This document shows, in pieces, positions 42,834-52,549 of a stretch of DNA of 64,000 bases. A program made the translations under genes and the position numbers. This stretch comes from Spirosoma arboris (lineage in GTDB: Bacteria; Bacteroidota; Bacteroidia; Cytophagales; Spirosomataceae). The stretch's first letter is position 1. Every line of letters begins with the position of its first letter. The notes below the pieces were generated by a model. That model was not told the origin of the DNA, did not search any database, and saw nothing but the letters and a program-made list of their open reading frames with translations. The DNA is taken from the NCBI RefSeq assembly GCF_009754945.1, contig NZ_WPIN01000006.1, forward strand, positions 248,001 through 312,000, in the 5' to 3' direction.

Positions 42834-44111
42834 ATGTCAACGGTTGCCTTAGCCAATCCCAAAACTAAATTTTCACTTACCGAAGACTGGACAGTTGTCG
42901 TGCTCGGTTTGCTCAGCATTGTCCTCTCCTTAAATGGCTTGATTATTCCTGCGCCTGTCTTCGGCTGGACCGACGCAAGTAGTCTGTTTTCCAACGTCTT
43001 TACTGCAAAGAACGGATTACTTATTGCCGGACAGTTTGCATTTACTTACGTAATCGCGCTGATTGGTACAGGCTTAATTGCGGGGAAATCGGTTCGGGCA
43101 ACCTTGTTGGGCTTTCCAGTTGTTTTCGGACTGACCTTGCTGGCGCTGATCCTGGCGGGAAATAAAACGCTCAAAGATCTTAACCTCGAAGCCGTGATTT
43201 TTAGCCTCGGTATTGGGCTGGCGGTGGGGAATCTCTTTCGGCTTCCCGATTGGTTACGGTCTTCTCTATCTACGGAATTATTTGTCAAAATCGGGCTGAT
43301 CCTGCTGGGGACATCCGTCATTTTTGGGGATATTCTTAAAGCTGGATCATTGGGATTGATTCAGGCACTGGCTGTGGTCATTTCGGTTTGGTACTTTGCT
43401 TTCTGGGTCAGCAAGCGCCTGAAAGTAGACGATGAACTAACTATGATGCTGGCATCGGCGGTATCTATTTGTGGGGTATCGGCGGCTATTGCGACATCGG
43501 GTGCTATTCAGGGCGACAGCAAAAAGCTTTCTTACGTTATTTCGCTGGTACTCATTACGGCTATTCCGATGATGTTGGTGATGCCTTATGCAGCCCATGC
43601 CATGGGGCTCTCACCCGCTGTAACCGGTGCCTGGCTGGGTGGTACGATTGATACCAGTGGGGCCGTTGTGGCAGCCGGAACACTGGCTGGTGAAGAAGCG
43701 CTGAAAATCAGTACGATCGTTAAGTTTTCGCAGAATGTCTTGCTGGGGGTAGCCGCTTTTGCAATCAGCATCTATTGGACGTATACCAAAAATCAGACAG
43801 AAGTTGCTCAGACCAGCAAACCAACTCTGGGCGTTATTTGGGAGCGCTTTCCAAAGTTTGTTCTGGGCTTTTTGGCTGCTTCCTTGCTATTCTCGTTTGT
43901 GGTAAGTCCAGCTACAGTCGATACCGTAAAGGGCAGTTTAAAAAGTTTGCAGGGCCTGTGGTTCGCGTTGGCGTTTACAAGTATTGGCCTTGAAACTCGC
44001 TTCTCCGACCTGTTCAACGCTGATAATCGTCGGCCTATGTACGCCTTCCTGATCGCGCAGACGTTCAACGTAGTCATTACTTTAGTGATCGCTTATTTCC
44101 TGTTTCGGTAG
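42834..44111 (+). CDS. YeiH/UPF0324-family putative sulfate/anion exporter
   Basis: 425 residues from ATG 42834, with 10-12 hydrophobic helices, inner membrane. Family-typical segments are 'LEAVIFSLGIGLAVGNLFRLPDWLR', 'FVKIGLILLGTSVIF', 'MLASAVSICGVSAAIATSGAI' (SxCGxSAAxA), 'AWLGGTIDTSGAVVAAG' and 'LWFALAFTSIGLETRF'. YeiH proteins are annotated as putative sulfate exporters and are often near LysR- or sulfur-regulated genes. Biochemical proof is thin. Here an Rrf2 regulator lies 2.5 kb upstream. The gene has its own -7 box and no downstream operon partner. Confidence 0.9.
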   Translation: MSTVALANPKTKFSLTEDWTVVVLGLLSIVLSLNGLIIPAPVFGWTDASSLFSNVFTAKNGLLIAGQFAFTYVIALIGTGLIAGKSVRATLLGFPVVFGLTLLALILAGNKTLKDLNLEAVIFSLGIGLAVGNLFRLPDWLRSSLSTELFVKIGLILLGTSVIFGDILKAGSLGLIQALAVVISVWYFAFWVSKRLKVDDELTMMLASAVSICGVSAAIATSGAIQGDSKKLSYVISLVLITAIPMMLVMPYAAHAMGLSPAVTGAWLGGTIDTSGAVVAAGTLAGEEALKISTIVKFSQNVLLGVAAFAISIYWTYTKNQTEVAQTSKPTLGVIWERFPKFVLGFLAASLLFSFVVSPATVDTVKGSLKSLQGLWFALAFTSIGLETRFSDLFNADNRRPMYAFLIAQTFNVVITLVIAYFLFR

Positions 44112-44283
44112 GTTTAGCGTTCAGTAACTTCGTACTGATGACCAGATCATACCTGAAATAAATGATTAAATTATTAATAAAAGCTGCTTTCTTGCAAAAT
44201 GAGATTGCGTGGGTACATCAGTATCACCCGGCGAGCCGTCTATCAGCGCAAAATCTCAGGAAAACATCTAACGAATAGTACTA

Positions 44284-46914
44284 ATGCTTCGAATTTCATT
44301 GGGTTTGGTTTATGTCTTGCTGGCACTGATTGGTTTTGTTGAAAAATTAGGAAATACGGAACCGCAGCGTGTCAGGCAGCTCAGTTTACCGGTAGACGGA
44401 CCTGCTGATATTCGACTAACTACTTTTGCAGGCCCCGACCTGACGCCAAGCCCTGCCTGTCTGGCTGTTGCCCCAACTGGCGAAGTCTTTGTAGGTGTCG
44501 ATATGATTGGATCGCTGGGCAAAACTCCTGGTAAAGGATACATCATCAAACTTGTTGACCAGGATAATGATGGCAAAGTCGATCAGCATACCAAATTTGC
44601 CATGGTCGACAATCCACGCGGCATTATTGCCCTTCGGGATCAGGTCTTTGTTCTGCATACGACCTTCTCGGCAGAAACTGGGAAAGCCAGTAACATGGAC
44701 CTGGTTGTATTTGACGATGCTAATCAGGATGGTGTTGCCGATGGTCCATCGAAACCACTCATTCAGAATCTAAGCAATCCGAACTTTCTACAGAGCCGGG
44801 GAACCGATCATGCAACCAACGGAATTCGAATGGGCATCGACGGCTGGATCTACATTGCCGTTGGTGATTTTGGTTTCCATGATGCCACTGACCGTAGTGG
44901 GAAAAAATTGACAATGCTGGGCGGTGGAATCGTTCGGGTGCGGCCCGATGGTACTGAAATGGAGATTTACTCGCACGGCATGCGCAATATCTACGATGTC
45001 GCCATTGATCCGTACATGAATATTTTCACGCGGGACAATACCAACGATGGGGGCGGGTGGAATATCCGTTTCAGCCACCAGATTCAGTCGGGTGAATATG
45101 GGTATCCAGTTTTATTTAAGCAGTTTACGGATGAAATTATCCCCGCTCTGGTCGATGTGGGTGGAGGCTCGGGTACGGGTTCGTTGTTTATGGATGACCC
45201 TACCTGGCCAGATAAATACAACCACGTGCCCATGATGGCCGACTGGGGACGGAGCCAATTGTATATTCACCGCGTTACGCCGGATGGACCCAGCTATACT
45301 CAAAAAGAAGAGGAATTTATTAAGCTTCCACAAATCACGGACGTGGATGTAGATGCATCGGGCCGGATGTATCTGGCGGCATGGGATGGTGCAGGCTATT
45401 CGGGTAGTCCAGCTAAAGGGTTCGTGATGCGGGCTGTTCCTACTGACTGGACCTATAAAGCGTTTCCTTCCCTCAAAAAAGCCTCTATAAAAGAGCTCGG
45501 CAAGTATCTGCAATCGGGTAGTGCTGTAGCCCGGTTGTATGCTCAGCAGGAATTGCTTACCCGTCCTGTCGAAAAAGTGACCAAAGCCGCATGGAAATTA
45601 GTTGCTGACAAAAGCCTACCACTCTACGCCCGAATCGCTGCGATGTATACGTATACACAAGCAGCGGGCGAAGCGGGAACGCCTAATTTAGTTAAGCTGA
45701 CAGCAGAGCCTGAATTCAGAGAATATGCCTTACGAGCTCTAAGCGATCGAAAATCACGTCTGAGTAATGTCCCCATCGATCCGTTTATGCAGGGGCTTAA
45801 AGACCCTTCTGAACGGGTCCGGCTTGCTGCCATGATTGGTTTGGGACGATTGGGCAAGATAGAAGCGGCTCCTGCGTTGTTGCAGGTTGCCGTTCCTGCC
45901 TCTTTTGTCGCACCTGCCAAAGGTACAGAAGGCCCACATGCAACGCCCAATGCTGCCCTTGTTCCGGCACATATAGCTGTTCGGACGTTAGTAAGTCTAA
46001 ATGCTGTAGATGCCTGCGTGAGTGCCATCGGGACTAGTAATTCTACCCTCGCGCTCTGGGCGTTACGCTATATGCACGATCCGAAAGCGGTGGATGGACT
46101 ACTTGCTGCCTATCAGCGTACTAACGACGAAGCGTTGAAAAAGCAGATTCTGGTTACGCTGGCACGTTTGTATAAAAAAGAGGCCAGCTACGATGGTTCG
46201 TGGTGGTGGGGCACTCGTCCCGATACACATGGTCCGTACTATAAAGGTATCGTTTGGGAATCGTCGCCAGCCATCGAAAAACTATTGAAGTCGGAATGGG
46301 CCAAGGCCGATGCCAACGGCAAACAGTTCTTCATTGATCTGAATAGTCGCCATCGGATGGATATCCCTGAATTTGGCGTTGAGGAAGTTGTTGCAACTAA
46401 AGAAGAGCCCAAAGTAGATCTGGAAAAAATCAGAAACCAGAAAGGGCAAATTGGTAAATCGTCAATCGAAGATATTATGCTGGCGATGGCCAAACTTCCC
46501 GGCGACCCTATAAAAGGGAAAGCTCTCTTTACCCAGCAGGGGTGCATTGCCTGCCACAGTATCACGAAAGGCGAAACAATGAAAGGGCCGTTTATGGGGC
46601 AGATTGGGTCAATTATGAATCGGGAGCAGATTGCCGAGTCGATTCTCAAACCCAATGCCTCTATCTCGCAGGGTTTTGCCACTGTACTCATCACAGCCAA
46701 AGGCAATAAGAGTTACACGGGCTTCATCACCGAAGAGTCGGCCAGTAAGGTCGTTTTGCGTACGATTACGGGAGAAGTATTCACGATCAAAGCCAGCGAC
46801 ATTCTGACGCGTAAGGAAATGGAAACGTCGATGATGCCCGATGGGCTGGCGAATGCATTGTCTTACGAAGAATTTGCCTCACTCATTACATTCCTGTCTC
46901 AGCAAAAGAAATAA
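44284..46914 (+). CDS. PVC-type heme-binding/dehydrogenase-like protein with HEAT-like repeats and c-type cytochrome
   Basis: 876 residues with an N-terminal hydrophobic signal ('ISLGLVYVLLALIGFVE'). Residues about 35-390 form a sorbosone-dehydrogenase/PQQ-type six-bladed propeller ('ACLAVAPTGEVFVGVDMIGSLG', 'DQDNDGKVDQHTKF', 'MRNIYDVAIDPYMNIFTRDNTNDGGG'). Residues about 400-640 are helical HEAT-like repeats ('PSERVRLAAMIGLGRLGK'). The C-terminus is a cytochrome c domain with C754-I-A-C757-H758 and a later Met ligand region ('AKGNKSYTGFITEES'). This architecture, common in Planctomycetes and Bacteroidota, implies a periplasmic sugar or alcohol dehydrogenase feeding electrons to its own heme. 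Substrate is unknown. Confidence 0.9.
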   Translation: MLRISLGLVYVLLALIGFVEKLGNTEPQRVRQLSLPVDGPADIRLTTFAGPDLTPSPACLAVAPTGEVFVGVDMIGSLGKTPGKGYIIKLVDQDNDGKVDQHTKFAMVDNPRGIIALRDQVFVLHTTFSAETGKASNMDLVVFDDANQDGVADGPSKPLIQNLSNPNFLQSRGTDHATNGIRMGIDGWIYIAVGDFGFHDATDRSGKKLTMLGGGIVRVRPDGTEMEIYSHGMRNIYDVAIDPYMNIFTRDNTNDGGGWNIRFSHQIQSGEYGYPVLFKQFTDEIIPALVDVGGGSGTGSLFMDDPTWPDKYNHVPMMADWGRSQLYIHRVTPDGPSYTQKEEEFIKLPQITDVDVDASGRMYLAAWDGAGYSGSPAKGFVMRAVPTDWTYKAFPSLKKASIKELGKYLQSGSAVARLYAQQELLTRPVEKVTKAAWKLVADKSLPLYARIAAMYTYTQAAGEAGTPNLVKLTAEPEFREYALRALSDRKSRLSNVPIDPFMQGLKDPSERVRLAAMIGLGRLGKIEAAPALLQVAVPASFVAPAKGTEGPHATPNAALVPAHIAVRTLVSLNAVDACVSAIGTSNSTLALWALRYMHDPKAVDGLLAAYQRTNDEALKKQILVTLARLYKKEASYDGSWWWGTRPDTHGPYYKGIVWESSPAIEKLLKSEWAKADANGKQFFIDLNSRHRMDIPEFGVEEVVATKEEPKVDLEKIRNQKGQIGKSSIEDIMLAMAKLPGDPIKGKALFTQQGCIACHSITKGETMKGPFMGQIGSIMNREQIAESILKPNASISQGFATVLITAKGNKSYTGFITEESASKVVLRTITGEVFTIKASDILTRKEMETSMMPDGLANALSYEEFASLITFLSQQKK

Positions 46915-46959
46915 GGAAGATTCTTAGAAGAAGAGTTGACTGATGGGGTAGACTGCGGA

Positions 46960-47766
46960 TTATTCTCGGATAGAAAGTTTTTGTTGTACCTCTTGAACGA
47001 ATTTAACCGAAACGCCCGCAATGTCGGCGATTTGTTCAACTGTCAAAGACATTTTAGCAAGTAAATTTCGTACAATGCGCTCCTCTGTCTTTTCTTGGCC
47101 TATCATGTAGGCCGCGTCTTGTTCTATATTTACAAACTTGGCAATGCTATCCATGGCAAGGTCTCTAAGGGTTTCTCCTAAATTACGCAACTGTGCTAAT
47201 ACGCGCAATTGACTGAAGTATCTTTTTAACGCTAAATCTCCGGTAGTCGTTTCTTCAACGCGTAGTATGATTTGCTGTAAAACGGTTTTAGGGCTTTCAC
47301 CCTTAAAATTAGCCAGCACCGCTAAAAGTACTTCTTCGGGTTGGTTAGATTGAAGAAACGTATGATAATCAAGTTGAGCAAAAGCAATAAGTGAAAATTT
47401 ATAATGCATCGTCTCACTTTCATGCTTAACTTCCATTTTTGGTATACTTGAGCCGAGAAATAGTACAAACTGGCGAACAGGCATTTTGTATTTTCGTACC
47501 AGCATGATATAATAGTCAGCCATTCGGTATACCATCTCTGGTTCATCAATCAACTGGAATTCCAGATGGAGTATAAAAATATTTCCTTGATTATCACTGA
47601 TTTTCTTTAATACATCGGGTTTTCGCTCCTTGGTGTGCTGAATATCGTCAGGTAATTCCTCTGACGTAACGGCGGTAATGCCGAGAATATTCTGCATCAA
47701 ATTCGGAATGACGGCCTCTATGTTCTCCTTAAATATTTTGTCGTATTGGCTGGCCTGTTTACCCAT
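46960..47766 (-). CDS. Rpn-family recombination-promoting nuclease (PD-(D/E)XK)
   Basis: 268 residues. 'YDKIFKENIEAVIPNLM' is the typical opening. The PD-(D/E)XK core reads 'ERKPDVLKKI' (catalytic D) followed by 'NIFILHLEFQ' (E-x-Q in place of E-x-K), then 'YRMADYYIMLVRKYKMPVRQFVLFL'. The C-terminal 'SLTVEQIADIAGVSVKFVQEVQQKL' looks like a small helix-turn-helix tail common in this family. Rpn proteins are DNA endonucleases related to transposases (E. coli RpnA promotes recombination) and are often horizontally acquired. Convergent with the cytochrome gene. No terminal repeats were found flanking it. Confidence 0.9.
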   Translation of the reverse strand: MGKQASQYDKIFKENIEAVIPNLMQNILGITAVTSEELPDDIQHTKERKPDVLKKISDNQGNIFILHLEFQLIDEPEMVYRMADYYIMLVRKYKMPVRQFVLFLGSSIPKMEVKHESETMHYKFSLIAFAQLDYHTFLQSNQPEEVLLAVLANFKGESPKTVLQQIILRVEETTTGDLALKRYFSQLRVLAQLRNLGETLRDLAMDSIAKFVNIEQDAAYMIGQEKTEERIVRNLLAKMSLTVEQIADIAGVSVKFVQEVQQKLSIRE

Positions 47767-47905
47767 GCGGTAAAGTTACCTGAAATATAGAAAATGTTTA
47801 TAAGTGGCGATTGGAGACCAGATAATATATGAGTTGCTTAGCCTTACAACTCTCTTAGCCAGAGTATTTCTCTGTTCACACAATACCTAAAAATACAATT
47901 CTTAA

Positions 47906-48367
47906 TTAACCTCCCGTTTGGAGCATTTTCATCAGTGAATAGCCATCGTCATACTTGATGTTCTCGATCTTCCAGCCTTTAGGCTCTTGGATTAGTAAGA
48001 ACGTGACGACTTGTTTCTTGCCAAAATTCTCAAAGGTAGCGTCTACGGTTGCTTTACTACCCTGAATCCTGGCTGGATGAATCGCAAACTTTTTGATCTC
48101 CATATCCTGAGCATTATAGAGCGGATCACCATCAATGGCCCCAACTTCTTTCTGTGAGCCAATAGCATCTTTCCAGATCAGATCCGCCAATTTTTTGGTG
48201 AAATAGGTGTCCAGCAAAGCTCGGTTTTTGGTCTGGAAAAAGGGGCTTTTTTTTGCATGTTGCTGGTATAAATTGGCCACTACTTTATCTGGTGTAAGTG
48301 GTGAAATCTGGCCTATGACACAATGAGTGATCAATAGTGCCAGTGTTAGGAAGGTTAGTCGGTTCAT
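47906..48367 (-). CDS. DUF3828-like exported protein
   Basis: 153 residues with a signal peptide ('LTLALLITHCVIGQ'). The mature part matches DUF3828-type small exported proteins: 'VVANLYQQHAKKSPFFQTKNRALLDTYFTKKLADLI' followed by 'GDPLYNAQD' and 'VTFLLIQEPKGWKIENIKYDDG', an NTF2-like alpha+beta cone. Function is unknown. The gene is transcribed leftward and is not close to the Rpn gene (139 bases). The family call is from remembered pattern only. Confidence 0.7.
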   Translation of the reverse strand: MNRLTFLTLALLITHCVIGQISPLTPDKVVANLYQQHAKKSPFFQTKNRALLDTYFTKKLADLIWKDAIGSQKEVGAIDGDPLYNAQDMEIKKFAIHPARIQGSKATVDATFENFGKKQVVTFLLIQEPKGWKIENIKYDDGYSLMKMLQTGG

Positions 48368-48514
48368 AGTATTTGCAAACGATAAGCAGGCTGTAAAGAC
48401 AATGATTTATCTGGCATAACCTGCCAGGATAGTACTGGAACAAATGACTCCTTTCGAGGCAAAACTTCCAAATGCGTTTAACTCCCATTGATCTAACGGT
48501 AACGAATCAAACAA

Positions 48515-48555
48515 GTATAAATACGCCTTTCCAGCGCGTATGGGCGTATTTATAC
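48515..48555. terminator. hairpin in a 356-base gap
   Basis: GTATAAATACGCC (48515-48527) pairs perfectly with 48543-48555, and outer AACAAG/CTTGTT extends it past a 3-base bulge. It lies between the divergent DUF3828 and lipoprotein genes, so it does not end a known transcript. It may be a palindromic repeat. The rest of 48368-48723 holds only the promoter at 48660-48691. Confidence 0.5.
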
Positions 48556-48659
48556 CTGCTTGTTGTTTCGTGGAAGATCAAATTTCGTTGGTCTATTTCA
48601 CTCGTTGTCGGTGAAGTTCTGCTTGTTGTGTGCTCAAAGTATCCTGCTGTCAGTTAGGC

Positions 48660-48691
48660 TTTGAGTATCGCCTGCCTTGCTACCAACTTTG
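48660..48691 (+). promoter_or_regulatory. promoter of lipoprotein gene
   Basis: TTTG (48660-48663), then 20 bases, then CAACTTTG (48684-48691, one mismatch to TAnnTTTG). The spacing matches Bacteroidota sigma-ABfr promoters. ATG 48724 follows 32 bases later. Confidence 0.55.
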
Positions 48692-48723
48692 CAGCGTTAA
48701 TCAACTTATAACAACAAGTATTA

Positions 48724-49596
48724 ATGAACACACTATATAAAAAGCTAATGGTCGCCGTTGTTTTGGTTGTCTCTTTAGCCTCCTGTAAAGAAAATGGCCT
48801 GGTCGCACCCGATAAATCGGACGTTGCTTCAGCTGGAGCCGTAAATGACTTAATCCCGGTTGGGGTTCCCAAGAAATACACCTTGATTAAACACGGTCAG
48901 GTTACCCTGACGTATATGGCTGACGGTCGACTGCAAAAAGCAACCTACGGACCAGGTCCAATTTCCTACCCTTACACGTCCGTTACCTATGCTTATGGTA
49001 TTCAGTCAATCAAAACAACAGCTTATTCGGGCCGTACGGTGGTATTGGAAGAGACTTACCAACTGGATGCGACGGGTAGATGCACTGAATCAAAAGAGAA
49101 GACCTTCGTCTTTTACAGTTTTGGTACGGTTGAACTTGTGCAACCCTGGGTTTATCAATACAATGCATTGGGTCAGCTGAAAACACGGACGAGTCAAAAC
49201 AATGGCGAGAAAACCACGTATACCTTCAATGCCGATGGTGATTTGACGAAGGCAAGCTCGACTGGAATTGATGGTAACCCGTATAAAGACATCACATTTG
49301 CCTACGATCAACCCACGGGTGACCCAATTCTGACGGACAGAAACCTGCTTAATTCCGAGCGCACTTTTCTGCCAGATCCCTACCTGCGAATTTTTGGCAA
49401 ATCCAGTAAACACCTCGCGAAGCTTATTACGGAGAAAAACTTCTACGGAAATCAGGCGCCGTTGTCCTATTATTATTCATATACGCTCAACGCAGATGGC
49501 TACATAACTGAAGAGAAAACATTTAATGTATTCAATGCTGCTCTGATTTCTACAAAAAATTACGACTATCTGGTGACGAACATTGGGTTTCAGTAA
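48724..49596 (+). CDS. lipoprotein with YD/RHS-like beta repeats
   Basis: 290 residues with a lipoprotein signal ('VAVVLVVSLASCKENG', lipobox LASC, Cys21). The mature chain shows repeated beta-hairpin units of the YD/RHS or DUF4595 type: 'LTYMADGRLQKATYG', 'YQLDATGRCTESKEKTF', 'YQYNALGQLKTRTSQN', 'YTFNADGDLTKASSTG' and 'YTLNADGYITEEKTFN'. This is a beta-rich cell-surface or periplasmic lipoprotein of unknown role. It is a single gene with its own promoter and a strong terminator. Confidence 0.85.
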   Translation: MNTLYKKLMVAVVLVVSLASCKENGLVAPDKSDVASAGAVNDLIPVGVPKKYTLIKHGQVTLTYMADGRLQKATYGPGPISYPYTSVTYAYGIQSIKTTAYSGRTVVLEETYQLDATGRCTESKEKTFVFYSFGTVELVQPWVYQYNALGQLKTRTSQNNGEKTTYTFNADGDLTKASSTGIDGNPYKDITFAYDQPTGDPILTDRNLLNSERTFLPDPYLRIFGKSSKHLAKLITEKNFYGNQAPLSYYYSYTLNADGYITEEKTFNVFNAALISTKNYDYLVTNIGFQ

Positions 49597-49622
49597 TAGT
49601 CAACCGATAACGGAAACGGAGT

Positions 49623-49654
49623 AAAAATGCCTGGCTATTCGTCAGGCATTTTTT
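49623..49654 (+). terminator. rho-independent terminator
   Basis: AAAAATGCCTG (49623-49633), a 9-base loop, then CAGGCATTTTTT (49643-49654; the stem pairs 11 bases) ends in a six-T run, 26 bases after the lipoprotein stop. Confidence 0.9.
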
Positions 49655-49778
49655 GTGTTGGGACCGGCTTATAACTGTAGCGAATTTATTTACTTTTATA
49701 GCATCAATAAGTTCTGACTATGAGTTTGTTATACTGGCCTTATTACCCTTCCTTTTTAATTTAATTCGTAAAATTCAA

Positions 49779-51284
49779 ATGAAAAACCTTGCCTTACTTC
49801 TTGTTTTTTCGGCCCTTTCATTCGCTGTATATGCGCAAACTGACAATAGGATTGTCATGGGAACAATTGACAGCGTCCAGTCGAAAATACTGAATGAAAA
49901 ACGAAAGATCTGGATACACGTACCAGATAGTGGTCCCGCCGGTATATATACCAAAAAGCGCTATCCGGTTGTCTATTTGTTAGATGGCGACGCTCATTTT
50001 TCGTCGGTGGTGGGTATGATCGAACAACTTAGTTCGGTGAATGGGAATATGGTTTGTCCCGAAATGATTGTGGTGGCTATTCCAAATACGGATCGAACAC
50101 GGGATTTGACACCGACTCGTGTGGAGAGTGACCCCCCGTTTATGGATAAGGGTTTCTCGAAAAATTCGGGCGGTGGTGAAAAGTTTATTTCGTTTATCGA
50201 AAAAGAACTGATGCCTCGCATTGATTCTTTATACCCAACTCAGTCCTATAAGATGCTCATTGGACACTCGTTTGGTGGTTTGGCGGTCATGCAGGCGCTA
50301 ACGAAGCATACGAATTTGTTTAATGCCTACGTCGCAATTGATCCCAGTATGTGGTATGACAAACAAAAATTCTTAGCCGAAACGAAGAAAGAACTGACGA
50401 ATAAGAAGTACGCTGGGATTGCCTTATACGTGGGTATTGCCAATACCATGAATGACGGAATGACACTGCTGAAATTGCCGAAAGATACAACCGCCAGTAC
50501 ACGACACATTCGCTCTATTTTCGATTTAGATAGGTATGTGAAAGCAAACGCACAAAACGGTCTACGCTATCAAAGTAAATACTACGAGAATGACACCCAC
50601 GGCTCGGTTCCGCTTATTACAGAATACGACGCTCTTCACTTTATTTTCAATTACTACAATTTAAAACTGACCCAAAAAGACTTTACCGATACGACCACGG
50701 CTATAGTCGATAAATATGAACGCCATTTTGCCAATGTATCAAAGCAACTGGGCTATAAGGTAAGTCCGTCTGAAGGCTTGATCAATAGCCTTGGCTATGG
50801 AGCGCTGGCGAATAAGAATGTCAAAAAAGCAGAGCGATTGTTTAAGCTCAATGTGGCCCATTATCCAGACAGCTATAATGTGTATGACTCATACGGCGAT
50901 TATTTTATGGCGCAGAAAGACACGCTGAATGCCATTACCCAGTTCAAAAAAGCCCTGATCCTTAAAGAAAACCCGGAATCCCGACAGAAACTTGATGCTT
51001 TACTGGGTACCAAACCAGTAAAACTAACTGCCGATGAGTTGAAGAAATATGTAGGCGAATTCCAGCTTGGCGATATGCTTGTCAAAACATTTGTTAGCAA
51101 GGATGTGCTCAACGTATCCGTTCCAGGGCAGCCTGATAATGAACTTGAACCGACAAAACCGAACGAGTTCAAAGTCAAAAACAGGAACGGCTATTTTCTT
51201 CAGTTTGAGATGAATGGCGACAAACCAACTGCGTTTAATGCCACCACACCCGACGGACAATTTAAGGCGACGATAAAGAAATAA
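49779..51284 (+). CDS. exported alpha/beta-hydrolase esterase with C-terminal TPR region
   Basis: 501 residues from ATG 49779, which begins a signal peptide ('NLALLLVFSALSFAVYAQ'); the longer frame upstream adds unrelated hydrophobic sequence. Residues about 25-300 are an esterase-D/enterobactin-esterase fold: 'RYPVVYLLDGDAHF', nucleophile Ser164 in 'LIGHSFGGLAVM', 'AIDPSMWYD' and the catalytic His in 'YYENDTHGSVPLI'. Residues about 340-410 contain TPR-like helices ('NVYDSYGDYFMAQKDTLNAITQFKKALIL'), and about 420-500 form a small beta domain. The likely role is ester or siderophore-like hydrolysis in the periplasm. The DUF3500 gene begins 14 bases after its stop. Confidence 0.9.
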   Translation: MKNLALLLVFSALSFAVYAQTDNRIVMGTIDSVQSKILNEKRKIWIHVPDSGPAGIYTKKRYPVVYLLDGDAHFSSVVGMIEQLSSVNGNMVCPEMIVVAIPNTDRTRDLTPTRVESDPPFMDKGFSKNSGGGEKFISFIEKELMPRIDSLYPTQSYKMLIGHSFGGLAVMQALTKHTNLFNAYVAIDPSMWYDKQKFLAETKKELTNKKYAGIALYVGIANTMNDGMTLLKLPKDTTASTRHIRSIFDLDRYVKANAQNGLRYQSKYYENDTHGSVPLITEYDALHFIFNYYNLKLTQKDFTDTTTAIVDKYERHFANVSKQLGYKVSPSEGLINSLGYGALANKNVKKAERLFKLNVAHYPDSYNVYDSYGDYFMAQKDTLNAITQFKKALILKENPESRQKLDALLGTKPVKLTADELKKYVGEFQLGDMLVKTFVSKDVLNVSVPGQPDNELEPTKPNEFKVKNRNGYFLQFEMNGDKPTAFNATTPDGQFKATIKK

Positions 51285-51298
51285 GACTCCCCTTGCTC

Positions 51299-52366
51299 AT
51301 GAAAATAATCCTGAACCTGCTCCTTTGGGGCCTCTTTTTCGCTTCTGCCAGTTTTGCCCAATCAGCCAATACGATTACTGAATCGGCCAATCAGTTTTTG
51401 AATACGCTTAGTACCGACGAGCTAAAAAAGACGACTTATGCCTTTACAGATAGCCTTCGGTATAAGTGGACGAACCTGCCGGTTGGTTTGGTACCGCGCC
51501 CTGGCATTCAATATGGTTCTCTCTCTGACAAAAGCCGAATGGCGTTTCATCGAGTGTTGTCAGCCATGCTGAGTTCGCAGGGATATCTGAAAACAACCAG
51601 CATTATGCAACTGGATGATATCCTGAATACGCTCTACCAACAGGCATTCGATAGCGGTAAAATTGATCAGAAAATGCTCAAAATGATGCAGGATTTGAAG
51701 TGGGCACATGGTAATTATTACATCTCCATCTGGGGAAAACCGCAAGCCAGCGAAGCCTGGGGACTCAACTTTGGCGGGCATCATATGGCTCTGAGCCTCA
51801 CCGCCGACGGCCGGAATGTATCCATGTCGCCGTATTTTGTCGGTACCGATCCAGCAGAAGTAAAATCAGGTAAATACTCGGGCTTGCGGGTGTTGAGCAA
51901 AGAAGAGGATTATGGCTTCATGCTTGTCAATGCGCTGACAGATATGCAAAAAGCAGTGGCTATTCTGAAGCAGGAGGTTCCGCAAGATATTATTACCAGC
52001 CCGCAAAGCAGTCAGAGAATTACCAGTTACTATGGTATTGCAGCCGGGAAGTTTAATGAAGACCAAAAAGCAATGCTGAAACTGCTTATCCAGGAATACA
52101 CCCACAATTTTGAGCACCAAAAGGCACATCAATTATTCGACAAAATCATAAAGTCGGGTATCGATAAGGTGTATTTTGCGTGGGTCGGTAGTCTGGAAAA
52201 TAACAAACCACACTATTACATTATCAACGGTCCCGACTTCCTAATTGAATACGACAACGTTGGTTTTCAGAATGATGGCAATCATATCCACGCGATTCTG
52301 CGGGAGAAAGGCAATGACTTTGGCGCTGATTTGTTGAAGCAGCATTATCTGGAAACGAAGCATTAA
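51299..52366 (+). CDS. exported DUF3500 protein
   Basis: 355 residues from ATG 51299, which directly starts a signal peptide ('ILNLLLWGLFFASASFAQ'). DUF3500 features: 'FTDSLRYKWTNLPVGLVPRPGI', 'FHRVLSAMLSSQGYLKTTSIMQLDDIL', 'NYYISIWGKPQASEAWGLNFGGHHMALSL' with a His-rich pocket, and 'YIINGPDFLIEYDNVGFQNDGNHIHAILR', which includes a second His pair. The conserved His/Glu set suggests a metal-dependent hydrolase, but the family has no established activity. It lies 14 bases downstream of the esterase/TPR gene and is almost certainly co-transcribed. Confidence 0.88.
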   Translation: MKIILNLLLWGLFFASASFAQSANTITESANQFLNTLSTDELKKTTYAFTDSLRYKWTNLPVGLVPRPGIQYGSLSDKSRMAFHRVLSAMLSSQGYLKTTSIMQLDDILNTLYQQAFDSGKIDQKMLKMMQDLKWAHGNYYISIWGKPQASEAWGLNFGGHHMALSLTADGRNVSMSPYFVGTDPAEVKSGKYSGLRVLSKEEDYGFMLVNALTDMQKAVAILKQEVPQDIITSPQSSQRITSYYGIAAGKFNEDQKAMLKLLIQEYTHNFEHQKAHQLFDKIIKSGIDKVYFAWVGSLENNKPHYYIINGPDFLIEYDNVGFQNDGNHIHAILREKGNDFGADLLKQHYLETKH

Positions 52367-52549
52367 GCTGTTATTGAAAATAGCGCCGGTGTCAATACTG
52401 GTAACGAGTTTGATAGTTAATAGCTAAAGCTCCAGGTCGGCCAGACTAGGAATGATGGAGGGGACTTTGTTAGTACGATTCAGGCTAACTTAAGCAATGA
52501 AGTTTATTGCATCAAAAGTTTCGTATATTCCCTTTTCAACCTCCTTTTT

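Noticed and set aside
48472..48657. 61-codon hydrophobic ORF in the 48368-48723 gap
   Set aside because: It runs through the hairpin, has no family match and no promoter or start context. It looks random.
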